Assembly: GCF_000154445.1 (NCBI RefSeq)
Contig: NZ_DS499563.1
Direction: 5' to 3' (one strand)
Source: Intestinibacter bartlettii
Lineage (GTDB): Bacteria; Bacillota; Clostridia; Peptostreptococcales; Peptostreptococcaceae
Length of the DNA: 64,000 bases
In this document: positions 27,017-36,194 of the stretch, piece after piece
Layout of the letters: each line of letters opens with the position of its first letter
Numbering within the stretch: the first letter of the stretch is position 1
Translations under genes and position numbers: made by a program
The notes under the pieces: model-generated
What the model was told of the DNA's origin: nothing
Seen by the model: the letters and a program-made list of their open reading frames with translations, nothing else
The model's database searches: none

Positions 27017-28489
27017 TTATCTTTTTAAAACTTTTTCACGTGCTACGTTTATACAATCTTTTAAACTATAAAAAAGTAATATCATTGGGAATAATTCTAA
27101 ACGCCCAGCTAGCATATCAAAACTAAGTACTATTTTTGAAAAACTAGATAATGAAGAGAAATTCCCTACTGGTCCAATTAAATCTCCAAATCCAGGACCG
27201 ACATTTCCTAAACAAGTAAGTGGTGCCGTAAGTGTAGTTAAAATATCAAGATTTTCAAACGAAATCAATAATACAGATGCAAAGAATATTAATGCATATA
27301 CAACAAAGTAAGAATATGCAAAATCAAGTACCTGTTTATCCACAGATTTCCCCTCAACATTTATTGTAGTTACACTTCTTGGACTTACCATTTTCTTTAT
27401 ACTACATTTTGCAGATTTTACAAGTATCATAATACGAGATATCTTCATTCCTCCACCTGTAGATCCTGCACATGCCCCAACAACCATTAATAGTAATAAT
27501 AATATTTGTGACAGTGTTGGCCACATTCCAAAGTCTGTCGTTGCGAATCCTGTTGTAGTTATAATTGAAGCAACTTGGAATATAGAATATCTAAATGACT
27601 CACTTACATTTCCATATATGTCCAATGTATTAACTGTTATTATACCTGTGAACACTGCAATTATTAATATATACCATCTAAGTTCTTCACTTTTAAAAAT
27701 TTGTTTAAAATCTTTTAGTAATAATAAATAGTATAAATTAAAGTTTATACCGAATAATAACATAAATACAGTAACTACCATATCTATATAATAACTATTA
27801 TAAAAAGCTATACTGCTGTTTTTTATAGCATATCCACCTGTACCAGCTGTTGAAAATGCATGAACTATACTATCAAATAATGGCATTCCTCCAAATAATA
27901 AAAATATTATTTCTATTACTGTTAAAAACGCATATATACCATACAATATTCTCGCTGTCATATGCACTTTCGATACTAATTTACCTACTATAGGTCCTGG
28001 TACTTCTGCTTTCATAAGAAACATATCTTGCCCCTCTGATTTAGGTATTAAGGCTAATACAAATACTAGTACTCCCATACCACCTATCCAGTGAGTAAAA
28101 CATCTCCAAAATAACATTCCCCTTGATAGTACTTCTATATCATTTAATATAGTTGATCCAGTAGTTGTAAATCCTGAAACCGTCTCAAAAAATGCATCTA
28201 TATAATTTGGAATTTCTCCACTTATATAGAAAGGTAGGGCTCCTACCAAGGATACAACTACCCAACTAAGTGCAACTATTATAAAGCCCTCTTTGGCATA
28301 AATATGTCTATTTTCTGTTTTTAAATTAGCTAAAATGTATCCTATTGCTATGGCTACTGCTGCTGTTATAATAAAATAAATTGCTGTATGCTCTTTGTAT
28401 ATAAGAGATACTAAAAATGGTAATAACATTATAGCTCCTTCGAACATTATTATATTACCCAAAATTCTAAAAATCATCTTTCTATTCAT
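27017..28489 (-). CDS. trkH: Trk-type potassium uptake membrane subunit TrkH
   Basis: A 490-residue potassium channel-like transporter. The four pore-loop glycine motifs of the Trk/Ktr fold are visible: SGFTTTGST, STAGTGGYA, ITTTGFATT and CLGNVGPGFG. About ten membrane helices are present. It is gated by the cytosolic RCK subunit encoded directly upstream (11-base gap). The length and paired TrkA point to TrkH rather than the shorter KtrB. Confidence 0.93.
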   Translation of the reverse strand: MNRKMIFRILGNIIMFEGAIMLLPFLVSLIYKEHTAIYFIITAAVAIAIGYILANLKTENRHIYAKEGFIIVALSWVVVSLVGALPFYISGEIPNYIDAFFETVSGFTTTGSTILNDIEVLSRGMLFWRCFTHWIGGMGVLVFVLALIPKSEGQDMFLMKAEVPGPIVGKLVSKVHMTARILYGIYAFLTVIEIIFLLFGGMPLFDSIVHAFSTAGTGGYAIKNSSIAFYNSYYIDMVVTVFMLLFGINFNLYYLLLLKDFKQIFKSEELRWYILIIAVFTGIITVNTLDIYGNVSESFRYSIFQVASIITTTGFATTDFGMWPTLSQILLLLLMVVGACAGSTGGGMKISRIMILVKSAKCSIKKMVSPRSVTTINVEGKSVDKQVLDFAYSYFVVYALIFFASVLLISFENLDILTTLTAPLTCLGNVGPGFGDLIGPVGNFSSLSSFSKIVLSFDMLAGRLELFPMILLFYSLKDCINVAREKVLKR

Positions 28490-28500
28490 AACTTACCTTC

Positions 28501-29856
28501 CTATGCTAAAATATCTTCCAGGCTAGTTAAGAAAGAATTTGTTGTAACTATTATTACACTATCTCCAGCTTTAATAAAATCATCTCCACTTGGTACAATC
28601 AGTTTATTTCCACGCATTATTCCTGCTACAAGTAAATTATCTTTTGTTTTTAATTTTTTAAGTGGTATTCCCAAAAAGCTCACATTTTTATTTGCTATAA
28701 ATTCGATAGCTTCTGCTTTTTTATCAACTATTTTATAAAGTGTCTCTATTCCACTATCACCTTTATTGGCTTTTGCTCTAACATATCTTACTATTTGATT
28801 TGCTGTTATATCTTTAGGAGAAATAACACTTTCTATTCCTATTGATTCAAGCATATTTATTATAGATAATCTATTTACCTTAGTAATTACTTTTGGCACA
28901 TTACATTTTGATGCATATAAAGATATTATTACATTCTCCTCATCTATACCTGTCATAGATACACATGCATCCATATACTCTATTCCTTCTTCCAATAAAA
29001 CGTCTTGGTCTGTACCATCAGCGCATACAACCTCAGCTTTTGGTAAAAGTGCACTTAATTTTTCGCAATTCTTTTCGTTATTGTCTATAATTTTTACTTT
29101 TATTCCTATTTCAGCTAATTGTTTAGTAAGGTAAAATGCTATTCTACCACCACCTATTATCATGGCTGATTTTATTTTTCTCTCATAAATTCCAGCTGAA
29201 ATCATAAATTTCTCTAAATCTTTGTGAGATGCTGTTATGTGTACTTTATCTCCTTCTTCCAAAGTGAATCTACCATCTGGTATATATACTTTTTGTTGTC
29301 TTTGAAGTGCACAGACTAATACACTCGTCTTAAATTTTCTATTTAAATCACTTAAAGATACTCCTACTAATTTACTTCCTGGTCTAACTTTTATTTCAGC
29401 TAAATCTACAAGTCCTTTAGCAAATGTGTCGACTTTAAGTGCAGATGGGAATCTTAATATACGAGCAATTTCATCTGCTGCTGCCTTTTCTGGATTTATC
29501 ATTAAACTAATTCCTAATCCATCTCTCATAAATGATATTTGTGAAGCATAATCAGGATTTCTAACCCTTGCTATTAAATTTTTCGCGCCTATTTTTCTTG
29601 CAATTAAACATGAAATTAAGTTAATTTCATCAGATGATGTAACTGATATAAATAAGTCAGCTTTATTTACTCCAGCTTCTAATTGGATGTCGTGTATAGC
29701 TCCATTTCCGCATATGCCCATAACATCGTAAGTATTTACTATTTCTTCAACATTCTTTTGATTTATATCTATAACAACAACGTTATGACCTTCTATAGCT
29801 AGGTGTTCAACTAAAGTTTTACCTACCTTACCACATCCCACGACCACTATTTCCAT
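28501..29856 (-). CDS. trkA: Trk potassium uptake regulatory subunit TrkA
   Basis: A 451-residue cytosolic protein with two RCK_N/RCK_C units in tandem: GCGKVGKTLVEHL near the start and IGGGRIAFYLTKQL at about 230, each a nucleotide-binding Rossmann motif followed by a TrkA_C domain (about 140-220 and 370-450). It forms the gating ring on TrkH and senses NAD(H)/ATP in studied members. First gene of the pair. Divergent from the aminotransferase gene at 30116. Confidence 0.95.
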   Translation of the reverse strand: MEIVVVGCGKVGKTLVEHLAIEGHNVVVIDINQKNVEEIVNTYDVMGICGNGAIHDIQLEAGVNKADLFISVTSSDEINLISCLIARKIGAKNLIARVRNPDYASQISFMRDGLGISLMINPEKAAADEIARILRFPSALKVDTFAKGLVDLAEIKVRPGSKLVGVSLSDLNRKFKTSVLVCALQRQQKVYIPDGRFTLEEGDKVHITASHKDLEKFMISAGIYERKIKSAMIIGGGRIAFYLTKQLAEIGIKVKIIDNNEKNCEKLSALLPKAEVVCADGTDQDVLLEEGIEYMDACVSMTGIDEENVIISLYASKCNVPKVITKVNRLSIINMLESIGIESVISPKDITANQIVRYVRAKANKGDSGIETLYKIVDKKAEAIEFIANKNVSFLGIPLKKLKTKDNLLVAGIMRGNKLIVPSGDDFIKAGDSVIIVTTNSFLTSLEDILA

Positions 29857-30115
29857 ATTCTTCCTCCCATTAAATATTTAAACCTAATTTATTTCCACAT
29901 CTATTATAATACATATTTTTATTTTGTTAATATATATTTATTTTTTTTAACAATTTATAAGCATTTTTAAAGTAGATGCGTTTAATTATTTATTTCCATC
30001 TATATTTTTCAAAAAATTCACCTATTTTTTTGTATTTAAGATAATTTTTTTTAATTTTTTATATACAATTATATTATTGGTAAAATTTAATTAATAGTAA
30101 ATTTAGGAGGTACAT

Positions 30116-31297
30116 ATGCCACAATTAAGCAATAGAGTAAATACATTTACAGATTCAGTAATAAGAAGAATGACGAGAATAAGCGACAAACACGGTGCAA
30201 TCAACTTGTCTCAAGGTTTTCCAGACTTTCCACCACCAAAAGCTATGACAGATGCATTATCAAAAATTGCCTTGGAAGGTCCCCATCAATACTCTGTAAC
30301 TTTTGGTGCCCCAAACTTAAGAGAAGCAATAGCCAAAAAACAAAGCAAAGCATTTAATAGAGATATTGATTTTGAAAAAGAGGTATTAGTTACATGCGGT
30401 GGTACAGAGGCTATGATGTGTGCTATGATGACTGTTTGTAATTCTGGAGATAAAGTAATAGTTTTTTCTCCTTTTTATGAAAATTACGGTGCTGATGCCA
30501 TACTATCTGGCGCTGAACCTATATATGTTCCATTAATTCCACCTAATTTTAATTTTGATGTGAATGTCTTAGAAGATGCTTTTAAACAAAATCCAAAAGC
30601 ATTAATATTATGCAATCCATCAAATCCAACTGGAAAAGTTTTCACTAAAGAGGAACTTATGATTATTGCAGAACTAGCTGTAAAATACGATACATTTGTA
30701 ATAACAGATGAAGTTTATGAACACTTAATATATGAACCTTATAAGCATACATATTTTGCATCTCTTCCTGGAATGTATGAAAGAACTATTTCAACAAGTT
30801 CTTTATCAAAAACATATTCTATAACAGGATGGAGACTAGGATATTTAGTCGCTCCAGAAGAAATTGCAGAATGCGCAAAAAAAGTCCACGACTTTTTAAC
30901 TGTGGGTGCTCCTTCTCCTTTACAAGAAGCTGCAGTTGTTGGACTAAATTTTGATGAATCTTATTATCAAGAACTAAAAAAAACATACACTAAAAAAAGA
31001 GATCATTTCTTAAAAGGTCTTGATGAAATTGGTTTAAAACACACTACTCCTCAAGGAACTTACTTTGTATTAGTTGATATATCTGAATTTTTAGAGTTGG
31101 AACAATTTAAAGAAATGAATGATTTAGAGTTTTCTGAATGGATAACTATAAATATTGGCGTTGCCCCCGTTCCTGGTTCAAGCTTCTTTAGAGAAGATGT
31201 AAATAATTTAATCAGACTTCATTTTGCTCGTTCAAAAGAAACTCTAGATGAATGTCTAAAGCGACTTTCTAAATTAAAATATTTGCTTAATAAGTAA
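30116..31297 (+). CDS. Class I/II PLP-dependent aminotransferase
   Basis: A 393-residue fold-type-I aminotransferase. The PLP lysine is in SSLSKTYSITGWRLGY (about residue 235). AINLSQGFPDFPPP, NPSNPTGKVFT and the substrate Arg in IRLHFARS are typical. The close motif set matches the aspartate/methionine/aromatic aminotransferase group; the precise substrate is not determined. Starts at ATG after AGGAGG. It stands before the ilvB T-box but has no terminator hairpin of its own that I can see. Confidence 0.88.
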   Translation: MPQLSNRVNTFTDSVIRRMTRISDKHGAINLSQGFPDFPPPKAMTDALSKIALEGPHQYSVTFGAPNLREAIAKKQSKAFNRDIDFEKEVLVTCGGTEAMMCAMMTVCNSGDKVIVFSPFYENYGADAILSGAEPIYVPLIPPNFNFDVNVLEDAFKQNPKALILCNPSNPTGKVFTKEELMIIAELAVKYDTFVITDEVYEHLIYEPYKHTYFASLPGMYERTISTSSLSKTYSITGWRLGYLVAPEEIAECAKKVHDFLTVGAPSPLQEAAVVGLNFDESYYQELKKTYTKKRDHFLKGLDEIGLKHTTPQGTYFVLVDISEFLELEQFKEMNDLEFSEWITINIGVAPVPGSSFFREDVNNLIRLHFARSKETLDECLKRLSKLKYLLNK

Positions 31298-31381
31298 TTA
31301 TTTAAACTTTTTTGAATTTATAAACAATTCACCAACCACATAATTGACATATTATGTAAATTGATATTAGAATTATTATAC

Positions 31382-31387
31382 TATAAT
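31382..31387 (+). promoter_or_regulatory. Probable -10 box of the ilvB leader
   Basis: TATAAT at 31382-31387, about 20 bases before the T-box structure begins. TTGATA at 31361-31366 stands 15 bases upstream, a short spacer; TTGACA at 31344 is too far. So the promoter is only partly supported. Confidence 0.4.
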
Positions 31388-31403
31388 AATTGATAAATGC
31401 CAT

Positions 31404-31658
31404 GATGAGGAGTAGTATTTTTTAGATGAAACATAGAGAGAAAATGTTTGGTGGAAATTTTCATGAGTCTAAAATTGAAGTAGCCTCTGAGCTGTGAACT
31501 GAACAGGTTTTATTAAGTAGGCTTCACCGGATTTTCTACCGTTAAAACGAAAACGATATGATTAAGTATCGATTGAGTGCAAAGATATTTTCTTTTAATT
31601 TAGGTGGTAACACGGATTTAATAATTCGCCCTAAGCTAATAATAGCTTAGGGCTTTTT
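31404..31658 (+). ncRNA. T-box riboswitch with a valine (GUA) specifier, controlling ilvBN
   Basis: Stem I begins GATGAGGAGTAGTA (31404-31417), with the GA-type kink-turn and AGUA loop-E strand. GAGG pairs with CCTC and TTTTAGA with TCTAAAA. The opposite side of the specifier loop reads TGAA-GTA (31476-31482), which puts GUA, a valine codon, in the decoding position. The antiterminator bulge AGGTGGTAACACGG lies at 31602-31615. The terminator is GCCCTAAGCTA (31628-31638) / TAGCTTAGGGC (31643-31653) plus T5. Uncharged tRNA-Val would promote read-through into acetolactate synthase. Confidence 0.93.
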
Positions 31659-31725
31659 AATACATTTTTTGATTTTAATAAAGAAATCTTTATTCTAAAG
31701 ACTTTTAAATAACAGGGAGGGCACT

Positions 31726-33474
31726 ATGCAAATTACAGGATCTCAATTAATCATTAATTCTTTAATCGAAGAAGGCGTTGATAAAATTTTTGCTTATCCA
31801 GGTGGATATGATAAAGATATTTTCGATGCATTATATCATGAAAAAGATATAGAACTAATTTTACCAAGACATGAATAAGGCCTTATTCATGCAGCAGAAG
31901 GATATGCTAGTTCAACTGGAAAAGTAGGTGTCTGTTTAGTAACAAGTGGACCAGGGGCAACTAATCTAGTTACGGGTATAGCTGATGCAAATTACGATGG
32001 TATACCTCTAGTATGCTTTACTGGACAAGTTGCAACTTCAGTAATTGGTAATGATGCATTTCAAGAAGTTGATATAGTAGGTATAACTAGAACTATATCT
32101 AAATATTCTACTACTATTAGAAAAAGAGAAGATTTAGGTAGAGCTATAAAAGAGGCATTTTACATAGCTAGAACTGGAAAACCAGGACCAGTAATTGTAG
32201 ACTTGCCAAGCAATATTGTAAGTGAAATAGGACCTGCAGAATATCCTGAAACAGTAAATATAAGAGGATATAAACCAAGTACAGGTGTTCATATAGGACA
32301 AATTAAAAAGGCATTAGAAATGTTAAAAAACGCCAAAAAACCTTTATTTTTAATAGGTGATGGAGTTAATATTTCACATGCAAATGAAGAATTTGAAAAA
32401 CTTGTCAATATCACAAAAGTACCTGTTATAACAACTATAATGGGAAAAGGCGCAATTCCTACTAAACATCCACTTTTCATTGGTAATGTAGGTATGCATG
32501 GTAGTTATGCTTCTAATAAAGCTGTTAATGAATGTGATGTTTTATTTTCTATAGGTACAAGATTTAATGATAGAGTTACAGGTAGAATTGCCGAATTTGC
32601 ACCAAATGCAAAAATTATACACATAGATATCGATTCAGCTTCTATTTCTAGAAATATCGTCGTAAATATACCTATAGTTGCAGATGCAAAAGCTGCAATA
32701 AATGAATTAATTCCATTAGCGCAAGAGCTTTATACAAAAAAATGGGTTAATCAAATAAAAGCATGGGATAAAGAATATCCAGTAACTGCTCCAAGTTCTG
32801 TGGAAGGTCGAATTTCACCTCAAGCTATATTTGAAAACTTAAATAAAGCTTTTACTGAAGGCATATTCTTAACAGATGTAGGTCAACATCAAATGTGGAC
32901 TACTCAATTTTTAGAAATGAATAAAAATAAACAATTAATAACTTCTGGCGGACTTGGTACTATGGGATTTGGTTTACCAGCTGCAATAGGTGCTCAACTT
33001 GGTAACCCAGATAAAAGAGTTGTTTGTATAGCCGGTGATGGCGGTGTACAAATGACTATACAAGAACTTGCTACTGCTGTTCAATTAGAACTTCCTATTA
33101 CATTAGTTATTATCAATAATGGTTTCTTAGGTATGGTTAGACAAATGCAACAATTCTTCCACGATAAAAATTACTCTGGAACTTGCTTGAGAAAAAGAAA
33201 AAGTTGTGAAGGAAAATGTAATTTTGATGGAAGTAATATTCCTGAATGTTGTCCACCATACACTCCTGATTTTATAAGATTAGCTGAAAGTTATGGAGCT
33301 TATGGAATAAGAGTTACAGATGAAGATAAACTAAGCGATGCATTTGAAGAAGCTAAGAAAAATACAGATTCACCAACTATTATTGAAATATTAATCGACT
33401 TTAAAGATGTTGTTTTACCAATGGTTCAAGGTGGTAAAGCACTTGATAATATGTTACTTGAAACTAATTATTAG
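31726..33474 (+). pseudogene. ilvB: Acetolactate synthase large subunit, interrupted by an in-frame TAA at codon 51
   Basis: Translation from the ATG at 31726 (ribosome site GGGAGGG) gives MQITGSQLIINSLIEEGVDK up to PRHE, then TAA at 31876-31878, then GLIHAAEGYA and the rest of the enzyme to 33474. Other acetolactate synthases read PRHEQG here, so CAA to TAA is the likely change. Without it the protein would have 582 residues: a ThDP Glu at the PRHE site, a FAD-type middle domain, and a ThDP/Mg motif GDGGVQMT through NNGFLGM. A Cys-rich insert follows (five Cys in CLRKRKSCEGKCNFDG to PECC). Restart at 32203 would lack the alpha domain and be inactive. ilvN downstream and the T-box upstream look intact. 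Confidence 0.9.
31870..31891. repeat. 22-bp perfect palindrome spanning the ilvB stop codon
   Basis: CATGAATAAGG (31870-31880) and CCTTATTCATG (31881-31891) are exact reverse complements. The in-frame stop TAA (31876-31878) lies in the left arm. With the expected CAA glutamine codon the arms would differ at a single position. Confidence 0.9.
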
Positions 33475-33491
33475 AAAGGAAGTTATACATT

Positions 33492-33995
33492 ATGATGAAA
33501 AAAAGATGGATTGCTCTTTATGTAGAAAATTATTCTGGGGTGCTTGCTAAAATTTCAAGTTTATTCTCAGCTAAATTATATAACTTAGACACATTAACAG
33601 TTGGAAAAACAGAAGATCCAAATACATCAAGAATAACTATTGGTGTTTACTGTGATGATGTTACTTTTGAACAAATAAAAAAACAATTAAACAGATTTGT
33701 AGAAGTTATAAAAGTTATTGACTTAACTACTATGGAAACTCACACAAAAGAACTTCTATTTATAAAAGTTAAAAACTGTTCTGCAGAAGATAAACAAGAT
33801 ATATTCCAAATGGCTCAAGTTTTTGAAATGGATGTAGTAGATATAGGTAGAAAAAGCGTGCTTTTACAATGTGTACATACAGAAAAACGTGTTGACAGAT
33901 TGATAGAAATATTTTCAAAGCAATATCCTAACAATATAATTGTTGTTAGAAGTGGTGCTGTCGCTATCGGCTCTATAAATATTACTGAAAGATAA
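33492..33995 (+). CDS. ilvN: Acetolactate synthase small (regulatory) subunit
   Basis: A 167-residue regulatory subunit. An ACT domain covers residues 1-75 (WIALYVENYSGVLAKISSLFSAKLYNLDTLTVG) and a C-terminal small-subunit domain the remainder. It activates the catalytic subunit and confers valine feedback. It lies 17 bases after ilvB with a good ribosome site (AAAGGAAG) and begins ATGATG. Its intact frame contrasts with the broken ilvB and suggests a recent lesion or a sequence error upstream. Confidence 0.93.
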   Translation: MMKKRWIALYVENYSGVLAKISSLFSAKLYNLDTLTVGKTEDPNTSRITIGVYCDDVTFEQIKKQLNRFVEVIKVIDLTTMETHTKELLFIKVKNCSAEDKQDIFQMAQVFEMDVVDIGRKSVLLQCVHTEKRVDRLIEIFSKQYPNNIIVVRSGAVAIGSINITER

Positions 33996-33998
33996 GTG

Positions 33999-34036
33999 AA
34001 AAAAGACTGTCACTTTTTTAGCGACAGTCTTTTTTT
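33999..34036. terminator. Terminator shared by ilvBN and the YdjI-like gene
   Basis: AAAAAAGACTGTC (33999-34011) / GACAGTCTTTTTTT (34023-34036) with a nearby T-run. It lies between the ilvN stop (33995) and the convergent stop at 34035, overlapping the latter by two bases. Confidence 0.8.
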
Positions 34037-35051
34037 ATAAAATTAACTTTGTTCCGCAATTTGGACAGAAATTTGAGCCTGCATTATTCGGTGTTCCACA
34101 GTTTGGACAGAATTTTGCTACATTACCTCCACCTTGTGGATTAACAGGTTGTTGATTGTTATTTTGATTTTGGTTAATGTTTTGCTGTTGGTTATTATTT
34201 TGGGTTTGTGCCATTTGATTAGCCATTTGTTGTCCCATCATCATTCCCATTTGCATACTAGCCATATCAGCAGCTATATTTGAACCATTTCCACCAGAAC
34301 CTTTACCAATCGAATCCGCCATTGCCATTTTAGTATATTTATCCATATCATTTACCATACTTTGTGATGCAGCCTTTGTGGCCATATCTTGAATTTCTTT
34401 TGGATAACTTACACTAGATATAGCAAAACTAGTTATTCCAATTCCTATTTTTTGCATTTCCATATCTAAATCACCTTGAATTCCTTTAGAGATTTCATAG
34501 GCATTAGCTTGAAGATTGAATATGTCTTTTCCTTCTCTTACAATCCATCTCATAAGAGTTTGATCTAACATAGACATTATACGTTCTTTTACATCTTCTA
34601 TTGTAAATTGTTTTTTTACACCTGCAATTTTATCTATAAGTATATTATAGTCATCTACTTTGCAACAAAATGTTCCAAAAGATTTTATAGGCATACCTCC
34701 TGGAAGATTTGGCGCCGGTATATTTATTGCATTTTTTGTTCCCCATTTAACAGTAAGCTCTTTAGTATTTACAAATAACACTTCAGCCCTCATACCACTG
34801 TTAAATCCAAATTTAAATCCTTTTAATGTTGATAAAAAAGGTATTATCTGAGATTCTATATCAAAACTACCTTCGTCTTTAAATATACCTTCTATTTTAC
34901 CATTAAACATAAATATAGCATCTTGTCCTGGTCTAATAATTAATTTACTACCTTTTTTTATTTCTTTATTATCCCATTTCCAAAATATCATATCATCTCT
35001 AAATTGTTCCCACTCTACTATGTTTGAAAGTTGGTTACTGAAAAATCCCAT
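34035..35051 (-). CDS. SPFH-domain protein with C-terminal zinc ribbons (YdjI-like)
   Basis: A 338-residue protein. Residues 30-240 form an SPFH/band-7-like domain of the YdjI family (IIRPGQDAIFMFNGKIEGIF, then VKERIMSMLDQTLMRWIV). A Gln/Asn/Met-rich linker follows (QMGMMMGQQMANQMAQTQNNN), then FCPNCGTPNNAGSNFCPNCG, a double zinc ribbon. In Bacillus subtilis the ydjFGHI operon encodes a PspA homologue with YdjG/YdjH/YdjI, which help place PspA at damaged membrane. The same order is found here without a ydjH. The cysteine pairs are intact. Confidence 0.85.
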   Translation of the reverse strand: MGFFSNQLSNIVEWEQFRDDMIFWKWDNKEIKKGSKLIIRPGQDAIFMFNGKIEGIFKDEGSFDIESQIIPFLSTLKGFKFGFNSGMRAEVLFVNTKELTVKWGTKNAINIPAPNLPGGMPIKSFGTFCCKVDDYNILIDKIAGVKKQFTIEDVKERIMSMLDQTLMRWIVREGKDIFNLQANAYEISKGIQGDLDMEMQKIGIGITSFAISSVSYPKEIQDMATKAASQSMVNDMDKYTKMAMADSIGKGSGGNGSNIAADMASMQMGMMMGQQMANQMAQTQNNNQQQNINQNQNNNQQPVNPQGGGNVAKFCPNCGTPNNAGSNFCPNCGTKLIL

Positions 35052-35067
35052 ATACGTCCTCCTAATT

Positions 35068-36126
35068 CTATGAATTTACATAATAAAAAGCTAAAGCTAT
35101 TATAATAATTATTACTATAATTATCATAGCTATTTTAAATACACTCTTTGGATATTCTCCTGATATAACTCCTGATTGACCATTTATTAAAACATGATAT
35201 TCTTTTCCATTATAATAATAAGTCGTTGAGTATATTGGAAGTAAAACATGTTTATAGGTTTCATTATCATAATCTAAGTCCATAGTTAAATTATTTACTC
35301 TGTCATATCTTCTAAGAACATCCCTTTCACATAAATGTCTCATTTCATTTTTCATTTTATTTATAGCATCTTTGTGAGCATCTTCTAAGTCTATAGTATA
35401 TATTTCTGCACAATATCCTGACATATAATCTGGAGAATATGAAGAAATATTTTGAGTATTATATACTAGTGAATTTAATAAATTTGGTTTTAATTTATTT
35501 GATGCCCTTATAAGTACATCATCAAAAAAATTATGTACATGACCAGATGTAGGATACCAACGTGTTCTTATCTCTGTTTGAATTTCGCCTTCATCATCTT
35601 TATAACTCACTTCATAATCCTCTCCACCCATTGCTCTATATCTAGCATCTATATCTGCATCAAATGTCCAATATGGAATATAAATCCCTTGGATTTTATC
35701 TGTCTGATATAAAGTTTTAAGTGTATTTGGAGCTAGCCATCTTCCCTTTATCCACTTGTGATATATTTCGCCTGTCTGAACTTTGTCTATTCTAAAAGGC
35801 ACTACTCCATCTGGAATTAAAGCATCCATTTGCTTTTTAGCTAGTACATAATTTGAACCACAATATGGACATGTTGTAGCGGTACTTGTTGAATCAACCT
35901 CGACAAGTGCACCACAACCCTCACATTCCATACTTGTAGACGTTTTTTGTTCAGGTTTTATTGAATTTAATGCATGTCTAGTAAGTTTATGCTCTACAAC
36001 TTTACTTTCATCATTTTCTATTTCAATTTTATTGCCGCAACTTGGGCATTTTAAATTTTGTGATGCAGCATCAAATTCCATTACTGCCCCACAATTTTGA
36101 CAATAATAAGTTTTTGCAGTATCCAT
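35068..36126 (-). CDS. Zinc-ribbon membrane protein (YdjG-like)
   Basis: A 352-residue protein. Two N-terminal zinc ribbons (CQNCGAV with CPSCGN, and CEGCGALV with CPYCGS) occupy residues 8-93. A large middle domain with TYYYNGKEYHVLINGQSG follows, and a single C-terminal membrane helix (AMIIIVIIIIIALAFYYV, residues 332-349) anchors it with the zinc ribbons in the cytoplasm. It lies between the PspA-like gene and the SPFH gene, and resembles Bacillus YdjG, which with YdjH recruits YdjI and PspA to the membrane. Confidence 0.82.
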   Translation of the reverse strand: MDTAKTYYCQNCGAVMEFDAASQNLKCPSCGNKIEIENDESKVVEHKLTRHALNSIKPEQKTSTSMECEGCGALVEVDSTSTATTCPYCGSNYVLAKKQMDALIPDGVVPFRIDKVQTGEIYHKWIKGRWLAPNTLKTLYQTDKIQGIYIPYWTFDADIDARYRAMGGEDYEVSYKDDEGEIQTEIRTRWYPTSGHVHNFFDDVLIRASNKLKPNLLNSLVYNTQNISSYSPDYMSGYCAEIYTIDLEDAHKDAINKMKNEMRHLCERDVLRRYDRVNNLTMDLDYDNETYKHVLLPIYSTTYYYNGKEYHVLINGQSGVISGEYPKSVFKIAMIIIVIIIIIALAFYYVNS

Positions 36127-36194
36127 TATATTCCCTTCCCGATAATCAATACATCTTGTATTTTAGTTTTTTAATAAAAGCTTATACATACTTC

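Noticed and set aside
31494..31505. GUGAACUGA region as the T-box specifier loop, reading CUG (leucine)
   Set aside because: The stem I pairs GAGG/CCTC and TTTTAGA/TCTAAAA place the loop at TGAA-GTA (31476-31482); the CUG site falls outside this stem.
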